64,000 nucleotides of DNA from Deltaproteobacteria bacterium (GCA_005879315.1 VBLC01000039.1:1-64000), one strand, 5' to 3'; shown: positions 42,556 to 52,376, counted from the stretch's first letter. Numbers and translations: made by a program. Notes: generated from the sequence alone by a model not told the origin.

Positions 42556-44148
42556 GTGCCCAAGCGCGCCAACGTCGCCCGCGACGATCTGCGAACGCTC
42601 TCCGCGCTGGCGGAGATCGGCGCCGCCCTGGCCAGCGCCCCCGACTTGCGCTCGGCCCTCGAGCGCACCCTGGAGAAGCTCGAGGCTTCGCTCGGCATCG
42701 TCCGCGGCGCGATCTTCCTTGTCCACGAGGAGCCCCGCGAGATCCACGTCGACGCCGCCCTCGGCATCCCCAGCGAGGGCCTGCGCGCGCGATACCAGCC
42801 GGGCGAGGGGATCATCGGCCGCGTGGTGCAGAGCGGCCGGCCGGTCGTCGTGCCGGCCAGCGGCAGCGAGCCGCTCCTGATGAACCGCGCCTTCCAGCGC
42901 CGCCGCTCGGGCGTGCCGGAGGCCAGCTTCATCTGCGTGCCGATCACCGTCGATCGCAAGCCGGCCGGGGCGCTGGCGGTCGATCTGCCCTTCAGCGAAG
43001 GCCGCGATTTCCAGGGCGAGACGCATTTCCTCTCGGTGGTGGCGGCGATGTTGGGGCAGTCGCTGCGCGCCCATCGCGCCATCGAGGACGAGCGCAATCG
43101 CCTGCTGGCGGAGAACAAGAACCTGCGGTCGGAATTGGAGGAGCGCTACGACCTCTCCAACATCGTCGGCACCAGCGGACCGATGCGGCAGGTGTACGAG
43201 CAGATCGCGCAGGTGGCGCAGACCAGCACCACCGTCCTGATCCGCGGCGAGTCGGGCACCGGCAAGGAGCTGATCGCCCACGCCATCCATTACAACTCGC
43301 CGCGCGCGGAGAAGCCTTTCGTCAAGGTGAGCTGCGCGGCGCTGCCCGACACGCTGATCGAGTCGGAGCTGTTCGGCTACGAGAAAGGCGCGTTCACCGG
43401 CGCGGAGGCGCGCAAGCGGGGCCGCTTCGAGCTGGCCCACGGCGGCACTCTTTTTCTCGACGAGGTGGGCGAGCTGAACCTGCCCACCCAGGTGAAGCTT
43501 CTCCGCGTCCTGCAGGAGGGCGAGTTCGAGAAGCTGGGCGGCACCGAGACGCTCAAGGCCGACGTGCGGCTCATCGCGGCCACCAACCGCGACCTGGAAG
43601 CGGCCATGGCGGAGCGGCAGTTCCGCGAGGATCTCTATTACCGGCTCAACGTCTTTTCGATTTTCGTGCCGCCGCTGCGCGACCGGAAGCCGGACGTGAT
43701 GCTGCTCGCCGATCACTTCCTCATCAAGTACACGCGGCAGCACAACAAGCGCATCAAGCGCATCGCCACGCCCGCCATCGACATGCTGATGAGCTATCAC
43801 TGGCCCGGGAACGTCCGCGAGCTGGAGAACACCATCGAGCGCGCCGTTCTGACCTGCGACAGCCAGGTCATTCACGGGCACCACTTGCCGCCCGCGCTGC
43901 AGACGGCGGAGGCGTCGGGGACCGCGGTGCAGTCGTCGCTCTCGGACGCGGTCGGGCAGTACGAGAAGGATTTGATTCTCGATGCCCTGAAGAGCGCGCG
44001 CGGCAACCGCGCCAAGGCGGCGCGGCTCCTGGGGACGACGGAGCGGATCGTCGGGTACAAGGTGCGCAAGTACGGCATCGAGGCCAGCCGGTTCCGCGGA
44101 GCGCCCGCCCCAGCGGCGCCGCGGTGGCCGCGGACGGGGACCCGGTAA
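42556..44148 (+). CDS. NifA/NtrC-type sigma-54 activator (GAF-AAA+-Fis HTH)
   Basis: 530 residues from a GTG. Residues ~15-185 are a GAF-type sensor (NifA-like); ~205-440 the AAA+ domain with Walker A GESGTGKE, the sigma-54-contact loop GAFTGA, Walker B GGTLFLDEVGEL and the R-finger region; ~470-515 a Fis-type helix-turn-helix (GNRAKAARLLGTTERIVGYK). There is no response-regulator receiver domain, so it should be controlled by ligand or by P-II binding to GAF, as known for NifA. It sits divergently beside amt-glnK, which carry a sigma-54 promoter. No nif genes are seen, hence no gene symbol. Confidence 0.93.
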   Translation: MPKRANVARDDLRTLSALAEIGAALASAPDLRSALERTLEKLEASLGIVRGAIFLVHEEPREIHVDAALGIPSEGLRARYQPGEGIIGRVVQSGRPVVVPASGSEPLLMNRAFQRRRSGVPEASFICVPITVDRKPAGALAVDLPFSEGRDFQGETHFLSVVAAMLGQSLRAHRAIEDERNRLLAENKNLRSELEERYDLSNIVGTSGPMRQVYEQIAQVAQTSTTVLIRGESGTGKELIAHAIHYNSPRAEKPFVKVSCAALPDTLIESELFGYEKGAFTGAEARKRGRFELAHGGTLFLDEVGELNLPTQVKLLRVLQEGEFEKLGGTETLKADVRLIAATNRDLEAAMAERQFREDLYYRLNVFSIFVPPLRDRKPDVMLLADHFLIKYTRQHNKRIKRIATPAIDMLMSYHWPGNVRELENTIERAVLTCDSQVIHGHHLPPALQTAEASGTAVQSSLSDAVGQYEKDLILDALKSARGNRAKAARLLGTTERIVGYKVRKYGIEASRFRGAPAPAAPRWPRTGTR

Positions 44149-44194
44149 GGCGTATCCCTGTCGAAATCGCAGCGCGGGGCGGCGACTTGGTTGG

Positions 44195-44523
44195 ATGTCC
44201 GCCCTTTTCAAGTTCATCGGCGGCGGCGTCAGGATGTCCGCCTTTTCAAGTTCGCCAGGGAGCGGAGATGCGCCTTCTCCAGTTGGCGGCACGTGAGTGG
44301 GATGTTTTGCATGTGTGTCCGCGTGTTCGCTGATTGCGGAGAGGATGTCCGCCCGTTCAACAGTTGCTGGACTTGATTGGGCGGACATTGCGCCGGCCGC
44401 GCGCGCTTCGGAACCTGGGCATGGCGAATTCCGCAACTTGATTGGGCGGACATCGCGCGAGCCCCGCGCGCCGCGGCAAGGGTCTGAGAGCTTGGCACAC
44501 CCTCAACATGATTGGGCGGACAT
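44195..44523. repeat. Cluster of seven REP-like short repeats upstream of the RAYT gene
   Basis: Copies of ATGTCCGCCC followed by a TCAAGTT-type tail. Direct: 44195-44215, 44234-44253, 44268-44285 (degenerate), 44345-44366. Inverted: 44371-44388, 44435-44453, 44505-44523, reading AACTTGATTGGGCGGACAT or close. Copies 4 and 5 face each other, with perfect 10-bp arms (44345-44354 and 44379-44388) and further partial pairing inside, so a hairpin is expected. The cluster fills most of the 453 bp between the activator gene and the transposase start. Spacing is irregular, so it is not a CRISPR. Confidence 0.8.
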
Positions 44524-44601
44524 CCAAAATGCCCTCCCGCCGCGCGCGAGGGATCGTGGGATGGCGGTCGAATGTCAGACCCCTTCGGTACCGTCGCGCG
44601 C

Positions 44602-45207
44602 ATGGCACAGCTCGACTTGAACCTGCCGCAATGGGGCGGGCGACGACGGGGCGCTGGACGCAAACGGAAAGAACCGCTCCGGCGAGTCCGGCACCGAAAG
44701 CGGCGGCGCTTCCGATGGAAACCGCTGCACGTCACCATCCGCATGCGCCGCGAAGTCTGGAGCTTGCGCACGCGCAGATGCTTTCGGGCGATGAAGTACG
44801 CCTTCGCCAAAGGCTGCGAGCGCTTCGGATACCGGCTGATCCACTTCTCCGTGCAGCGCAACCACATCCACCTGATCGTCGAGGCGCCCGACGAGGTCCA
44901 GCTCGGCCGCGCCATGAAGGGCCTCGGCGTGCGCATCGCCCGCGTCATGAACAGGGCGATGGCTCGCAAGGGCCAGGTCATTGCCCATCGCTACTACGCG
45001 CGGATCCTCAGAACGCCTCCGGAAGTGAACTTCGCGATTCTCTACGTGCTTCACAACCGGGCGCACCACATCGCGCGCGAAGGCTGGCCGCTGCCGCCCC
45101 GGTACGAGGACCCGCTCACTTCCGAAGGCACGCGGGGTCACGACCCGCCGCTGGTCGCTTCGCCGCGGCTCTGGCTCTTGCGCGTCAGCTGGCCCGGACA
45201 GGCGTAA
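44602..45207 (+). CDS. REP-associated tyrosine transposase (RAYT, Y1 family)
   Basis: 201 residues from the ATG at 44602 (in-frame Mets occur 10 and 30 codons earlier, the latter within repeat 7). The start MAQLDLNLPQWGGRRRGAGR is typical of the group. Catalytic features of Y1 HUH enzymes: KPLHVTIRM near the N-terminus, the HxH metal motif in QRNHIHLIVEAPDE, and the nucleophilic Tyr in LYVLHNRAHH. RAYTs are single-copy, domesticated enzymes that act on short REP palindromes; such repeats lie directly upstream. It appears intact. Confidence 0.88.
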   Translation: MAQLDLNLPQWGGRRRGAGRKRKEPLRRVRHRKRRRFRWKPLHVTIRMRREVWSLRTRRCFRAMKYAFAKGCERFGYRLIHFSVQRNHIHLIVEAPDEVQLGRAMKGLGVRIARVMNRAMARKGQVIAHRYYARILRTPPEVNFAILYVLHNRAHHIAREGWPLPPRYEDPLTSEGTRGHDPPLVASPRLWLLRVSWPGQA

Positions 45208-45223
45208 CCGACGACCAGCTCTT

Positions 45224-45910
45224 CTACCGCGCCTTCGCCTCCAACACCTTCGCGGCGATCTCTTCAACTCCGACGCCGCGCGTGACCTGCGCGAACACCG
45301 TCGGCCCCTCGCCCCTCATGCGCCGCGCGTCGCGATCCATCACCCCCAGGTCCGCCCCTACGTGCGGCGCCAGGTCGGTCTTGTTGATCACCAGCAGATC
45401 CGACTGCGTGATCCCCGGCCCGCCCTTGCGCGGCACCTTGTCGCCACCCGCCACGTCGATGACGTAGATGGTGTAGTCGGCCAGCTCGCGGCTGTACTGC
45501 GCGGCGAGGTTGTCGCCGCCGCTCTCGACGAAGAGGAGCTGCGGAGCGGGGCGGACATCTTCCATGAGCTGCTCGAGGGCGAGCAGGTTGTGGCTGATGT
45601 CCTCGCGGATGGCCGCGTGCGGGCAGCCGCCCGTCTCGACTGCGCGGATCCGTTCGCGCGGCAGGGCTTCGTGGCGCACCAGGAACTCGGCGTCCTCGCG
45701 GGTGAAGATGTCGTTGGTCACGACGCCGAGGCTCAGCCGATCGCGCAGCGCGCGGCAGAGCGCGAGCAGCAGCGCCGTCTTGCCGCTGCCCACCGGGCCG
45801 CCCACGCCGACCGTGAAGGCACGCGCGCGAAGATCGCGCCGCCGCCGCTCCTGCCGCTCGTGATAGTGGCCGGGATGGTCCGCGTGCTCGTGATCGCCTT
45901 CGTGTGCCAT
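45224..45910 (-). CDS. ureG: Urease accessory GTPase UreG
   Basis: 228 residues. Walker [15 protein letters not shown], metal-binding Cys-Pro-His in [13 protein letters not shown], the [12 protein letters not shown] segment and NKTD guanine-specificity motif. It hydrolyses GTP to deliver nickel to urease. The N-terminus holds six histidines in the first 17 residues, a possible nickel store. Last gene of the urt-ure operon, 10 bp after ureF. Confidence 0.96.
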   Translation of the reverse strand: MAHEGDHEHADHPGHYHERQERRRRDLRARAFTVGVGGPVGSGKTALLLALCRALRDRLSLGVVTNDIFTREDAEFLVRHEALPRERIRAVETGGCPHAAIREDISHNLLALEQLMEDVRPAPQLLFVESGGDNLAAQYSRELADYTIYVIDVAGGDKVPRKGGPGITQSDLLVINKTDLAPHVGADLGVMDRDARRMRGEGPTVFAQVTRGVGVEEIAAKVLEAKAR

Positions 45911-45920
45911 GGGGATCTCC

Positions 45921-46550
45921 TCAGGATTGAAAGAGCCGCGAATAGAGGCGGTCGTGAGCGCCTTGCAAGAGGTCGAGCAGCGGCGCCGGCTGCGCCAGCG
46001 ATTCGGGGCCGAGCTCGCTGCAAGCGGCGTAGACTTCATCGAGCACCGGCGCGAGCTCGACGAGCAGCGCTTGTGCCTCGTGCGTGCCGGCGATGCCCAG
46101 CCGGACTCCCGCCGAAACGACTCCGCGCGCCGTGCTCCAAAGGAAGAGCCGCTGTGACTCGGGCAGCGACATGCCCAGCGCGCGGAAGACTGCGCCCCAG
46201 AGCGGCGCGAGATGCATCCGCAACCCGTCGGGAAGCGCCGGCGCCTCCTGGGGAAAGACGCGCGCACAGGTGGAGAAAAATGTCCGCCCCTGGGTGCGGC
46301 TGGCGCGGTTCGCAACGTGATTGGCGAGAAAGAGATCCGCGCGCTCGTCGAGCTGCGGCAGTGCTGTCGCATCCTCGAACGCCGCTCGCACGAGCGGAAG
46401 CGCGCCGCAACCTGCCTGCCAGAGCGCGTCGCGGGCGAAGCGCGGCAGGCTGTACACTTCGCCCGCCTGCGCCGCCGCTTCCAGCCCAAAGGAATGCGCG
46501 AATCCGCCGGTGGGAAACCCCGAATCCGCCAGCTGCAGCAGCCTCCACAT
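45921..46550 (-). CDS. ureF: Urease accessory protein UreF
   Basis: 209 residues, typical size. Conserved start [21 protein letters not shown] and helical body; the [14 protein letters not shown] segment near the C-terminus also fits. UreF joins UreD and UreG in the apo-urease activation complex. It begins three bases after the ureC stop. Confidence 0.94.
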   Translation of the reverse strand: MWRLLQLADSGFPTGGFAHSFGLEAAAQAGEVYSLPRFARDALWQAGCGALPLVRAAFEDATALPQLDERADLFLANHVANRASRTQGRTFFSTCARVFPQEAPALPDGLRMHLAPLWGAVFRALGMSLPESQRLFLWSTARGVVSAGVRLGIAGTHEAQALLVELAPVLDEVYAACSELGPESLAQPAPLLDLLQGAHDRLYSRLFQS

Positions 46551-46553
46551 AGG

Positions 46554-48263
46554 TCAGAAGAGCGAATACCGCTGCGCCAAGGGCAGCCGGGTGGCCGGCT
46601 CACAGCGGAGGAGCGCGCCATCCGCGCGCACCTCGTAAGTCTCCGGGTCGACTTCGAGCCGCGGGAGCGAGTCGTTCAGCTTCATGTCCTTCTTGCCCAA
46701 CCCGCGGCAGCCGCGCACGGCGCAGAGCCGCTTGCGCAGGCCGAGCTCGTCGAGAGCTCCTTCCGCAAGCGCCCGGCGCGAAACGAGCGCGAGACTGATC
46801 GCGCCTGGCGCGCGCGCGCCGAACATCGGCCGCATCCGCAGCGGCTGCGGCGTGGGGATCGAGGCGCCCGCGTCGCCCATCTGCGCCCAGGCGATGAATC
46901 CGCCTTTGATCACCATCTCCGGGCGAATGCCGAAGAAGCCCGGCTTCCAGAGCACGAGGTCGGCGAGCTTGCCGGCCGCAACCGATCCGGTCTCGTGGGC
47001 AAAGCCATGGGCGATCGCGGGATTGATGGTGTATTTCGCGATATATCGGCGGATGCGATAGTTGTCATTGTCGCCCTTTTCCTCCGGCAGCCGCCCCCGC
47101 TGCTCACGCATCTTGTGGGCGGTCTGCCAGGTCCGGGTGATCACCTCGCCGACCCGCCCCATCGCCTGGCTGTCGCTCGACATCATGCTGATGGCCCCGA
47201 GGTCGTGGAGGATGTCCTCGGCGGCGATGGTCTCGGCGCGGATGCGGCTTTCGGCGAAAGCGACGTCCTCGGGGATCTCCTTGTCGAGATGGTGACAGAC
47301 CATCAACATGTCGAGGTGCTCGTCGAGCGTATTGACGGTGAACGGCCGCGTCGGGTTCGTCGAGGAGGGCAGGACGTGCGGCACGCCGCAGACGCGGAGG
47401 ATGTCCGGCGAGTGGCCGCCTCCGGCCCCTTCCGAATGATAGGTATGAATGGTCCTGCCTTTGAATGCCGCAATGGAATCGTCGACGAATCCTGATTCAT
47501 TCAAGGTGTCGGTATGAATGGTGACCTGGACATCTTCGCCCTCGGCCGCCGCCAGGCAGCAGTCGATGGCCGCCGGTGTCGTGCCCCAGTCCTCGTGCAG
47601 CTTGAGGCCGAGGGCGCCAGCGCGGATCTGATCGAGCAATCCTTCCGGCCGTGAAGAGTTTCCCTTGCCGGTGAAGCCGACGTTCAAAGGCAGGTCGTCC
47701 ACCGCCTGCAGCATGCGGGCGATGTTCCAGGCGCCCGGCGTGCAGGTCGTCGCGTTCGTTCCGGTCGCCGGGCCGGTGCCGCCGCCGATCCAGGAAGTGA
47801 TGCCGCTCGCCAGCGCCTCGTCAGCCTGCTGCGGGCTGATGAAGTGGATGTGGCTGTCGATGCCGCCGGCGGTGAGCAACAGTCCTTCGCCGGCGATTGC
47901 TTCGGTGGTGACGCCGACGGTCATTCCCGGCATCACGCCCGACATCACGTCGGGGTTGCCGGCCTTGCCGATGGCTTTGATGCGGCCGTCCTTGATGCCG
48001 ACGTCGGCCTTGTAGATACCGGTGTAATCGACGATCAATGCATTGGTAATGACGCAATCGAGCGCATCTTTGTCGAGCGCGCCCGCTTTCTGTCCCTGCC
48101 CGTCGCGCAGCACCTTGCCGCCGCCGAATTTGCACTCGTCGCCGTAGGAGGTGAGATCGCGCTCCACCTCGGCGATGAGCGCTGTGTCGCCCAGCCGCAC
48201 GCGGTCGCCGGTGCTCGGTCCATAGAGATCGGAATAATGGCGCCGATCGATGCGCCGGCTCAT
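46554..48263 (-). CDS. ureC: Urease alpha subunit
   Basis: 569 residues. Amidohydrolase active site complete: HxH in [13 protein letters not shown], carbamylated lysine in [37 protein letters not shown] and the flap MVCHHLD. It hydrolyses urea to ammonia and carbamate with two nickel ions. Overlaps ureAB by four bases. Confidence 0.98.
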   Translation of the reverse strand: MSRRIDRRHYSDLYGPSTGDRVRLGDTALIAEVERDLTSYGDECKFGGGKVLRDGQGQKAGALDKDALDCVITNALIVDYTGIYKADVGIKDGRIKAIGKAGNPDVMSGVMPGMTVGVTTEAIAGEGLLLTAGGIDSHIHFISPQQADEALASGITSWIGGGTGPATGTNATTCTPGAWNIARMLQAVDDLPLNVGFTGKGNSSRPEGLLDQIRAGALGLKLHEDWGTTPAAIDCCLAAAEGEDVQVTIHTDTLNESGFVDDSIAAFKGRTIHTYHSEGAGGGHSPDILRVCGVPHVLPSSTNPTRPFTVNTLDEHLDMLMVCHHLDKEIPEDVAFAESRIRAETIAAEDILHDLGAISMMSSDSQAMGRVGEVITRTWQTAHKMREQRGRLPEEKGDNDNYRIRRYIAKYTINPAIAHGFAHETGSVAAGKLADLVLWKPGFFGIRPEMVIKGGFIAWAQMGDAGASIPTPQPLRMRPMFGARAPGAISLALVSRRALAEGALDELGLRKRLCAVRGCRGLGKKDMKLNDSLPRLEVDPETYEVRADGALLRCEPATRLPLAQRYSLF

Positions 48264-49015
48264 GGCTGCTCCTCATGAGCGAATCCGCGCTCCTTCACGT
48301 TGCCGAGCATCCGCGCGCGGCCCGTCGGGTTGATCTCTCCTTCGCCCAGTGCATTCCCGCCGCGCACGACGCGAGCCCCGGCGAAAGCGACCAGCTGCAC
48401 TGTCTTGCTCTCGCCCGGCTCGAAGCGCACCGCGGTGCCCGCGGGGACGTCGAGCCTCATCCCATAAGCGCGGCCGCGGTCGAAGGACAATGCCCGATTC
48501 GTCTCGGCAAATGGATAGTGACTGCCAACCTGGATGGGCCGATCGCCGCGATTCACCACTCGCAGCGCCACGGTCTCGCGGCCGGCATTCAGCTCGATGT
48601 CGCCGGCGGCCGGCAGCACTTCTCCCGGCAGGGGTTCCGCGGCGACCGGGCCGCTCCGGGCCGGCGCGGGCAAGAAGCTGCCGTACAGCGCCAGCGCCGC
48701 ATCTCCCTGCTCCAGCGCGATGGGATGGTGGACCGTGACGAGCTTCGTTCCGTCGGGGAAGGTCCCTTCCACCTGCACTTCGGCGATCAGCTCCGGCACG
48801 CCGGGCATCACCTGCGCGCGGCCGAGCATGCGGCGGCCGAGGTCCATTAGCTCGGCCACGCTGCGGCCGTCGCGGATGAGCTCGAGCAGCTGCGCGGAGA
48901 TGAGCGCGACGGCCTCGGGGTAATTGAGGCGCACTCCGCGCGCGAGCCTCTTCTGCGCGAGAAAGCCCGCGCCGTGCAGCACCAGCTTGTCGATGTCACG
49001 AGGCGTGAGATGCAT
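48260..49015 (-). CDS. ureAB: Fused urease gamma-beta subunit
   Basis: 251 residues: a gamma domain (~1-100, [17 protein letters not shown]...[17 protein letters not shown]) joined to a beta domain (~128-245, [33 protein letters not shown]). Separate genes are commoner; fusion is known in some other bacteria. No frameshift or stop separates the parts. Confidence 0.95.
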   Translation of the reverse strand: MHLTPRDIDKLVLHGAGFLAQKRLARGVRLNYPEAVALISAQLLELIRDGRSVAELMDLGRRMLGRAQVMPGVPELIAEVQVEGTFPDGTKLVTVHHPIALEQGDAALALYGSFLPAPARSGPVAAEPLPGEVLPAAGDIELNAGRETVALRVVNRGDRPIQVGSHYPFAETNRALSFDRGRAYGMRLDVPAGTAVRFEPGESKTVQLVAFAGARVVRGGNALGEGEINPTGRARMLGNVKERGFAHEEQP

Positions 49016-49808
49016 CGTGCCTCCAGGGGTCGTCTCCGAGCAGCGAGGGAACGTCAGCCAACAAGGCGCGCAGCCGGCGCAGCAGCGCTTGCACCGACTC
49101 GGCGGCCGCGCGCACGACCAGTGCGCCGTCGCGCAGCGGGCTGGCCGATTCGATCAGCGGCGCGCCCTTTGCGACGGGCTGCGCGTCCACCTCGGAGCGC
49201 ACCCGCTCGGCGATTCCGGCGAAGAGAGGCCCCGCCAGAAGCAGCGTGCCGATGGCGTGGAAGCGGCCCATCCGCGCCTCGAGCGAGCCGTGCGCCGCGT
49301 CGAGCAGCCAGACCTCATCGAGGAACGGCCGGACCACGAGCGCGCTCTTGCAGCGGGCGAATCCCCAGCGCTCGCGGCCGGCGGAGAGGATCTCCCAGAG
49401 CGCGAGCGAAGCGCCGGAAGCCAGCTGGACTTCGGTGCGCTGCTGATAGCGCGCGCCCCCGAAACAAGCGGAGGGTTCTGGCAAGAGCACCAGCGCGCCG
49501 CCCTCCTCCACTCTCGCCACCGTCTCGCTGCTGCAGCCCTGCAGCGAGCGAAAGACCCGCGTCGGCCCCTGCGTGGAGACGAAGGCGCGCGCCGACTTGC
49601 CCACCGCGATCTCGAGCCGCACGCGATCGCCGTCGACCAGCCCGCCGCCCAGCGTGGTGGTGTAGGCCCACGCCGCCCGGCCGTGATTGCGGGGCGTGAG
49701 GAAACGGAGCGGGCTCTCGGCGTAGGCGCCGCAGACTGCGGTCGCCGCGCCGGCGCGCTCGAAGGCGAGACGGCCCAAGGCCATGGATGGTCTTGTACAT
49801 CGGATCAC
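48996..49808 (-). CDS. ureD: Urease accessory protein UreD
   Basis: 270 residues from a GTG that overlaps the urtE stop (GTGA), chosen because nearly every junction in this operon has this form; an ATG at 49784 is the alternative. Recognisable UreD segments: [33 protein letters not shown] and [11 protein letters not shown]. It is the scaffold of the nickel insertion complex. Its end overlaps ureAB by 20 bp. Confidence 0.88.
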   Translation of the reverse strand: MIRCTRPSMALGRLAFERAGAATAVCGAYAESPLRFLTPRNHGRAAWAYTTTLGGGLVDGDRVRLEIAVGKSARAFVSTQGPTRVFRSLQGCSSETVARVEEGGALVLLPEPSACFGGARYQQRTEVQLASGASLALWEILSAGRERWGFARCKSALVVRPFLDEVWLLDAAHGSLEARMGRFHAIGTLLLAGPLFAGIAERVRSEVDAQPVAKGAPLIESASPLRDGALVVRAAAESVQALLRRLRALLADVPSLLGDDPWRHDASHAS

Positions 49809-50494
49809 AGCGCCAGGTGCCGCCGCACCTGCGCGGGATCGAGCTCGGCGATGCGCCCGCGCAGGACGATCTCGCCGCGCGAGATCACCGCGCACTGCTC
49901 GGCCAGTTCCAGCGCGAAGTCGAGATACTGCTCGACCAGCACGATGGTGATGCGCCGCTCGAGCAGCGACTTGAGGACGCGGCCGATCTCCTTGATGGTC
50001 GAAGGCTGGATCCCCTCGGTCGGTTCGTCGAGCAGAAGCAGCCGGGGCCGCGAGATGAGCGCGCGGGCGATGGCCAGCTGCTGCTGCTGGCCGCCGGAGA
50101 GATCGCCGCCGCGCCGGTTGCGCATGGTGCGCAAGATGGGGAAGAGCTGCTCCAGCTCCTCGCGCGGCGCGGCCTCGCCGTTGGCCGCCGACTCGCCGAC
50201 GGCCAGGTTCTCGGCCACCGTCAGGCGCGAGAAGATCTCGCGGCCCTGCGGCACATATCCCATCCCCAGGCGCGCGCGCCGGTAGGAAGGCAGGCGGGTC
50301 ACGTCCTCGCCGTCGAGGACCACGCTCCCCGCCCGGAGCGGCAGCTCTCCCATCAAGCAGCGCAAGAGAGTGGTCTTGCCCACGCCGTTGCGCCCGAGCA
50401 GCGCGGTGCAGGAGCCGGCCGGCACGTCGAGGTCGATCTTCCGCAGCGTCTGGCTTCCGCCGTACGCCTGCTCGAGGCCGCGCACGGAAAGCAT
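49805..50494 (-). CDS. urtE: Urea ABC transporter ATP-binding protein UrtE
   Basis: 229 residues. Walker A GRNGVGKTTLL, signature LSGGQQQQLAIARAL, Walker B LLLLDEPTEGIQPS. The LivF-like UrtE type is shown by SRLTVAENL and EGIQPSTIKEIGRV. It starts in a TGATG overlap with urtD and is followed immediately by ureD. Confidence 0.94.
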   Translation of the reverse strand: MLSVRGLEQAYGGSQTLRKIDLDVPAGSCTALLGRNGVGKTTLLRCLMGELPLRAGSVVLDGEDVTRLPSYRRARLGMGYVPQGREIFSRLTVAENLAVGESAANGEAAPREELEQLFPILRTMRNRRGGDLSGGQQQQLAIARALISRPRLLLLDEPTEGIQPSTIKEIGRVLKSLLERRITIVLVEQYLDFALELAEQCAVISRGEIVLRGRIAELDPAQVRRHLAL

Positions 50495-51249
50495 CAGCGC
50501 CCCAGATAGACGTCGATGACGCGCGGGTCGTTGCGGACAGCGTCCATCGTTCCTTCCGCCAGCACGCGCCCCTCGTGGAGCACGGTGACCTTGCCGGCGA
50601 TGCTCTCGACGAAGTGCATGTCGTGCTCCACCACCACCAGCGAATGCTTGCCGGCGAGCGACTGGAAGAGCTCGCCGGTGCGCTCCGTCTCCTCGTCGCT
50701 CATCCCCGCGACCGGCTCGTCGAGCAAGAGGAGCCGCGGGCCCTGTACGAGGAGCATGCCGATCTCCAGCCATTGCTTCTCGCCATGCGCGAGCAGATCG
50801 GCCTGGGTGGCGGCCTTGGTCCGCAGGCCGATGAAGGCGAGCACCTCCTCGATGCGGGCCTCCTGCTCCGGCGAGAGGCGCGCCCGCAGGGTGGAGAAGA
50901 CCCGCTTGTCCGTCTTCATCGCCAGCTCGAGATTTTCGAAGACGGTGTGGTTGCGAAAGACGGTGGGCTTCTGGAACTTGCGGCCGATGCCGGCGCGGGC
51001 AATCTCCGGCTCGGAGAGCTCGGCGAGATCGTGCGCCTCGCCAAAATGCACTTCTCCTGCGTCGGGTCGCGTGCGGCCGGTGATCACGTCCATCAGGGTG
51101 GTCTTGCCCGCGCCGTTGGGACCGATGATGCAGCGGAGCTCTCCCGGTTCGACGATCAGGCTCAAGGCATCGAGCGCCTTGAAGCCGTCGAAGCTGACCG
51201 TCACTCCGCTCAAGTAGAGGATGGGGCCGCGCGGCGTGTCGAGGTTCAT
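50494..51249 (-). CDS. urtD: Urea ABC transporter ATP-binding protein UrtD
   Basis: 251 residues. Walker A GPNGAGKTTLMDVITG, GRKFQKPTVF, and LLLLDEPVAGMSDEETERT. The ABC signature reads LAHGEKQWLEIG, the usual UrtD form. Provides ATP hydrolysis for urea import with UrtE. Confidence 0.95.
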   Translation of the reverse strand: MNLDTPRGPILYLSGVTVSFDGFKALDALSLIVEPGELRCIIGPNGAGKTTLMDVITGRTRPDAGEVHFGEAHDLAELSEPEIARAGIGRKFQKPTVFRNHTVFENLELAMKTDKRVFSTLRARLSPEQEARIEEVLAFIGLRTKAATQADLLAHGEKQWLEIGMLLVQGPRLLLLDEPVAGMSDEETERTGELFQSLAGKHSLVVVEHDMHFVESIAGKVTVLHEGRVLAEGTMDAVRNDPRVIDVYLGR

Positions 51250-52376
51250 GCGGCCCTCGCCCGCAGGAAAAGCCCGAGCACGCCGCGCGGCAACCAGCGA
51301 GTGACGATGACGAAGGAAAGCCCGAGCGCGAAGAGCCACAGCTCGGGAAAGGCGACGGTGAGGAAGCTCTTGGCGCCGGTGACCAGCGCCGCGCCGAGGA
51401 TGGGTCCGAGCAGCGTGCCGCGGCCTCCCACCGCCACCCAGATGGCGATCTCGATCGAGTTCGCTGGCGACATCTCGCTGGGGTTGATGATCCCGACCTG
51501 CGGTACGTAGAGAGCGCCGGCGACGCCGCAGAGGGCCGCCGACAGGGTCCAGACGAAGAGCTTGAACCCCACCGGATCGTAGCCGCAGAAGCGCAGGCGA
51601 TCCTCGGCGTCGCGGATGGCGGTGAGCACGCGGCCGAGCTTTCCCAGGACGAGCGCGCGGCAGGCGACCAGCGCGCCGAGGAGCAGCGTGGCCGAGAGCA
51701 CGAGCAGGGCAACGCGAGTGCGCGGGCTGGCGAGAGGAAATCCGAGAATGCGCTTGAAGTCGGTGAAGCCGTTGTTGCCGCCGAAGCCGGTCTGGTTGCG
51801 GAAGAAGAGCAGCATGAATGCGTAGGTCAGCGCCTGGGTGATGATGGAGAAGTAGACGCCGCGGATGCGCGAGCGGAAGGCGAACCAGCCGAAGACGAAC
51901 GCGAGCAGCGCGGGCGCTAGCACCACCAGGAGCGCCTGCTGGGAGAAGTGCTCCGAGCCCTGCCAGTACCAAGGCAGCTGCTTCCAGTCGAGGAAGACCA
52001 TGAAGTCGGGGAGGATGGGATCGCCGTACGCGCCATCCGTGCCGATGGCGCGCATCAGGTACATGCCCATCGCGTAGCCGCCGAGCGCGAAGAAGAGCCC
52101 GTGGCCGAGCGAGAGGATGCCGGTGTAGCCCCAGACCAGATCCATCGCGAGCGCGACGGTGGCGTAGCAGAGGATCTTGCCGGTCAAGGCGACCGTATAG
52201 TCGGAGATGTGCAGGGCGGCGCTCGAGGGCAGCACAAGATGCAGAGCCGGCACCAGGATCACCAGCGCGGCATATACGCCGAGGATGAGGATCCACACCC
52301 GGCGGGGAAAGAGCGCGCGGCCGGTCTTCGGCCGTCGAGCGAGCAACGGTGAGAGCGCGACGGCCACGGAGCTCAT
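51246..52376 (-). CDS. urtC: Urea ABC transporter permease UrtC
   Basis: 376 residues with an N-terminal soluble stretch and about nine membrane helices. UrtC features: VWGYTGILSLGHGLFFALGG, WFAFRSRIRGVYFSIITQAL, and TAIRDAEDRLRFCGYD. It pairs with UrtB to form the inner-membrane channel. ATGA overlaps on both sides. Confidence 0.95.
   Translation of the reverse strand: MSSVAVALSPLLARRPKTGRALFPRRVWILILGVYAALVILVPALHLVLPSSAALHISDYTVALTGKILCYATVALAMDLVWGYTGILSLGHGLFFALGGYAMGMYLMRAIGTDGAYGDPILPDFMVFLDWKQLPWYWQGSEHFSQQALLVVLAPALLAFVFGWFAFRSRIRGVYFSIITQALTYAFMLLFFRNQTGFGGNNGFTDFKRILGFPLASPRTRVALLVLSATLLLGALVACRALVLGKLGRVLTAIRDAEDRLRFCGYDPVGFKLFVWTLSAALCGVAGALYVPQVGIINPSEMSPANSIEIAIWVAVGGRGTLLGPILGAALVTGAKSFLTVAFPELWLFALGLSFVIVTRWLPRGVLGLFLRARAA

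Noticed and set aside
42556-44148. Evidence for nitrogen fixation from a NifA-like regulator
   Set aside because: No nifHDK or cofactor genes occur in the window; neighbours are ammonium and urea genes. The GAF-AAA+-Fis layout alone does not prove a nif role.
42507-44333. 608-codon plus frame overlapping the activator gene
   Set aside because: It is a second frame over the activator; composition is Arg-rich and it has no recognisable motifs.
44195-44523. Possible CRISPR array
   Set aside because: The repeats differ in orientation and spacing, some are degenerate, and no cas genes are near; the RAYT gene explains them better.
44512-44601. Earlier TTG start for the RAYT protein
   Set aside because: It lies inside repeat 7 and adds residues not typical of the family; the ATG at 44602 opens the usual N-terminus.
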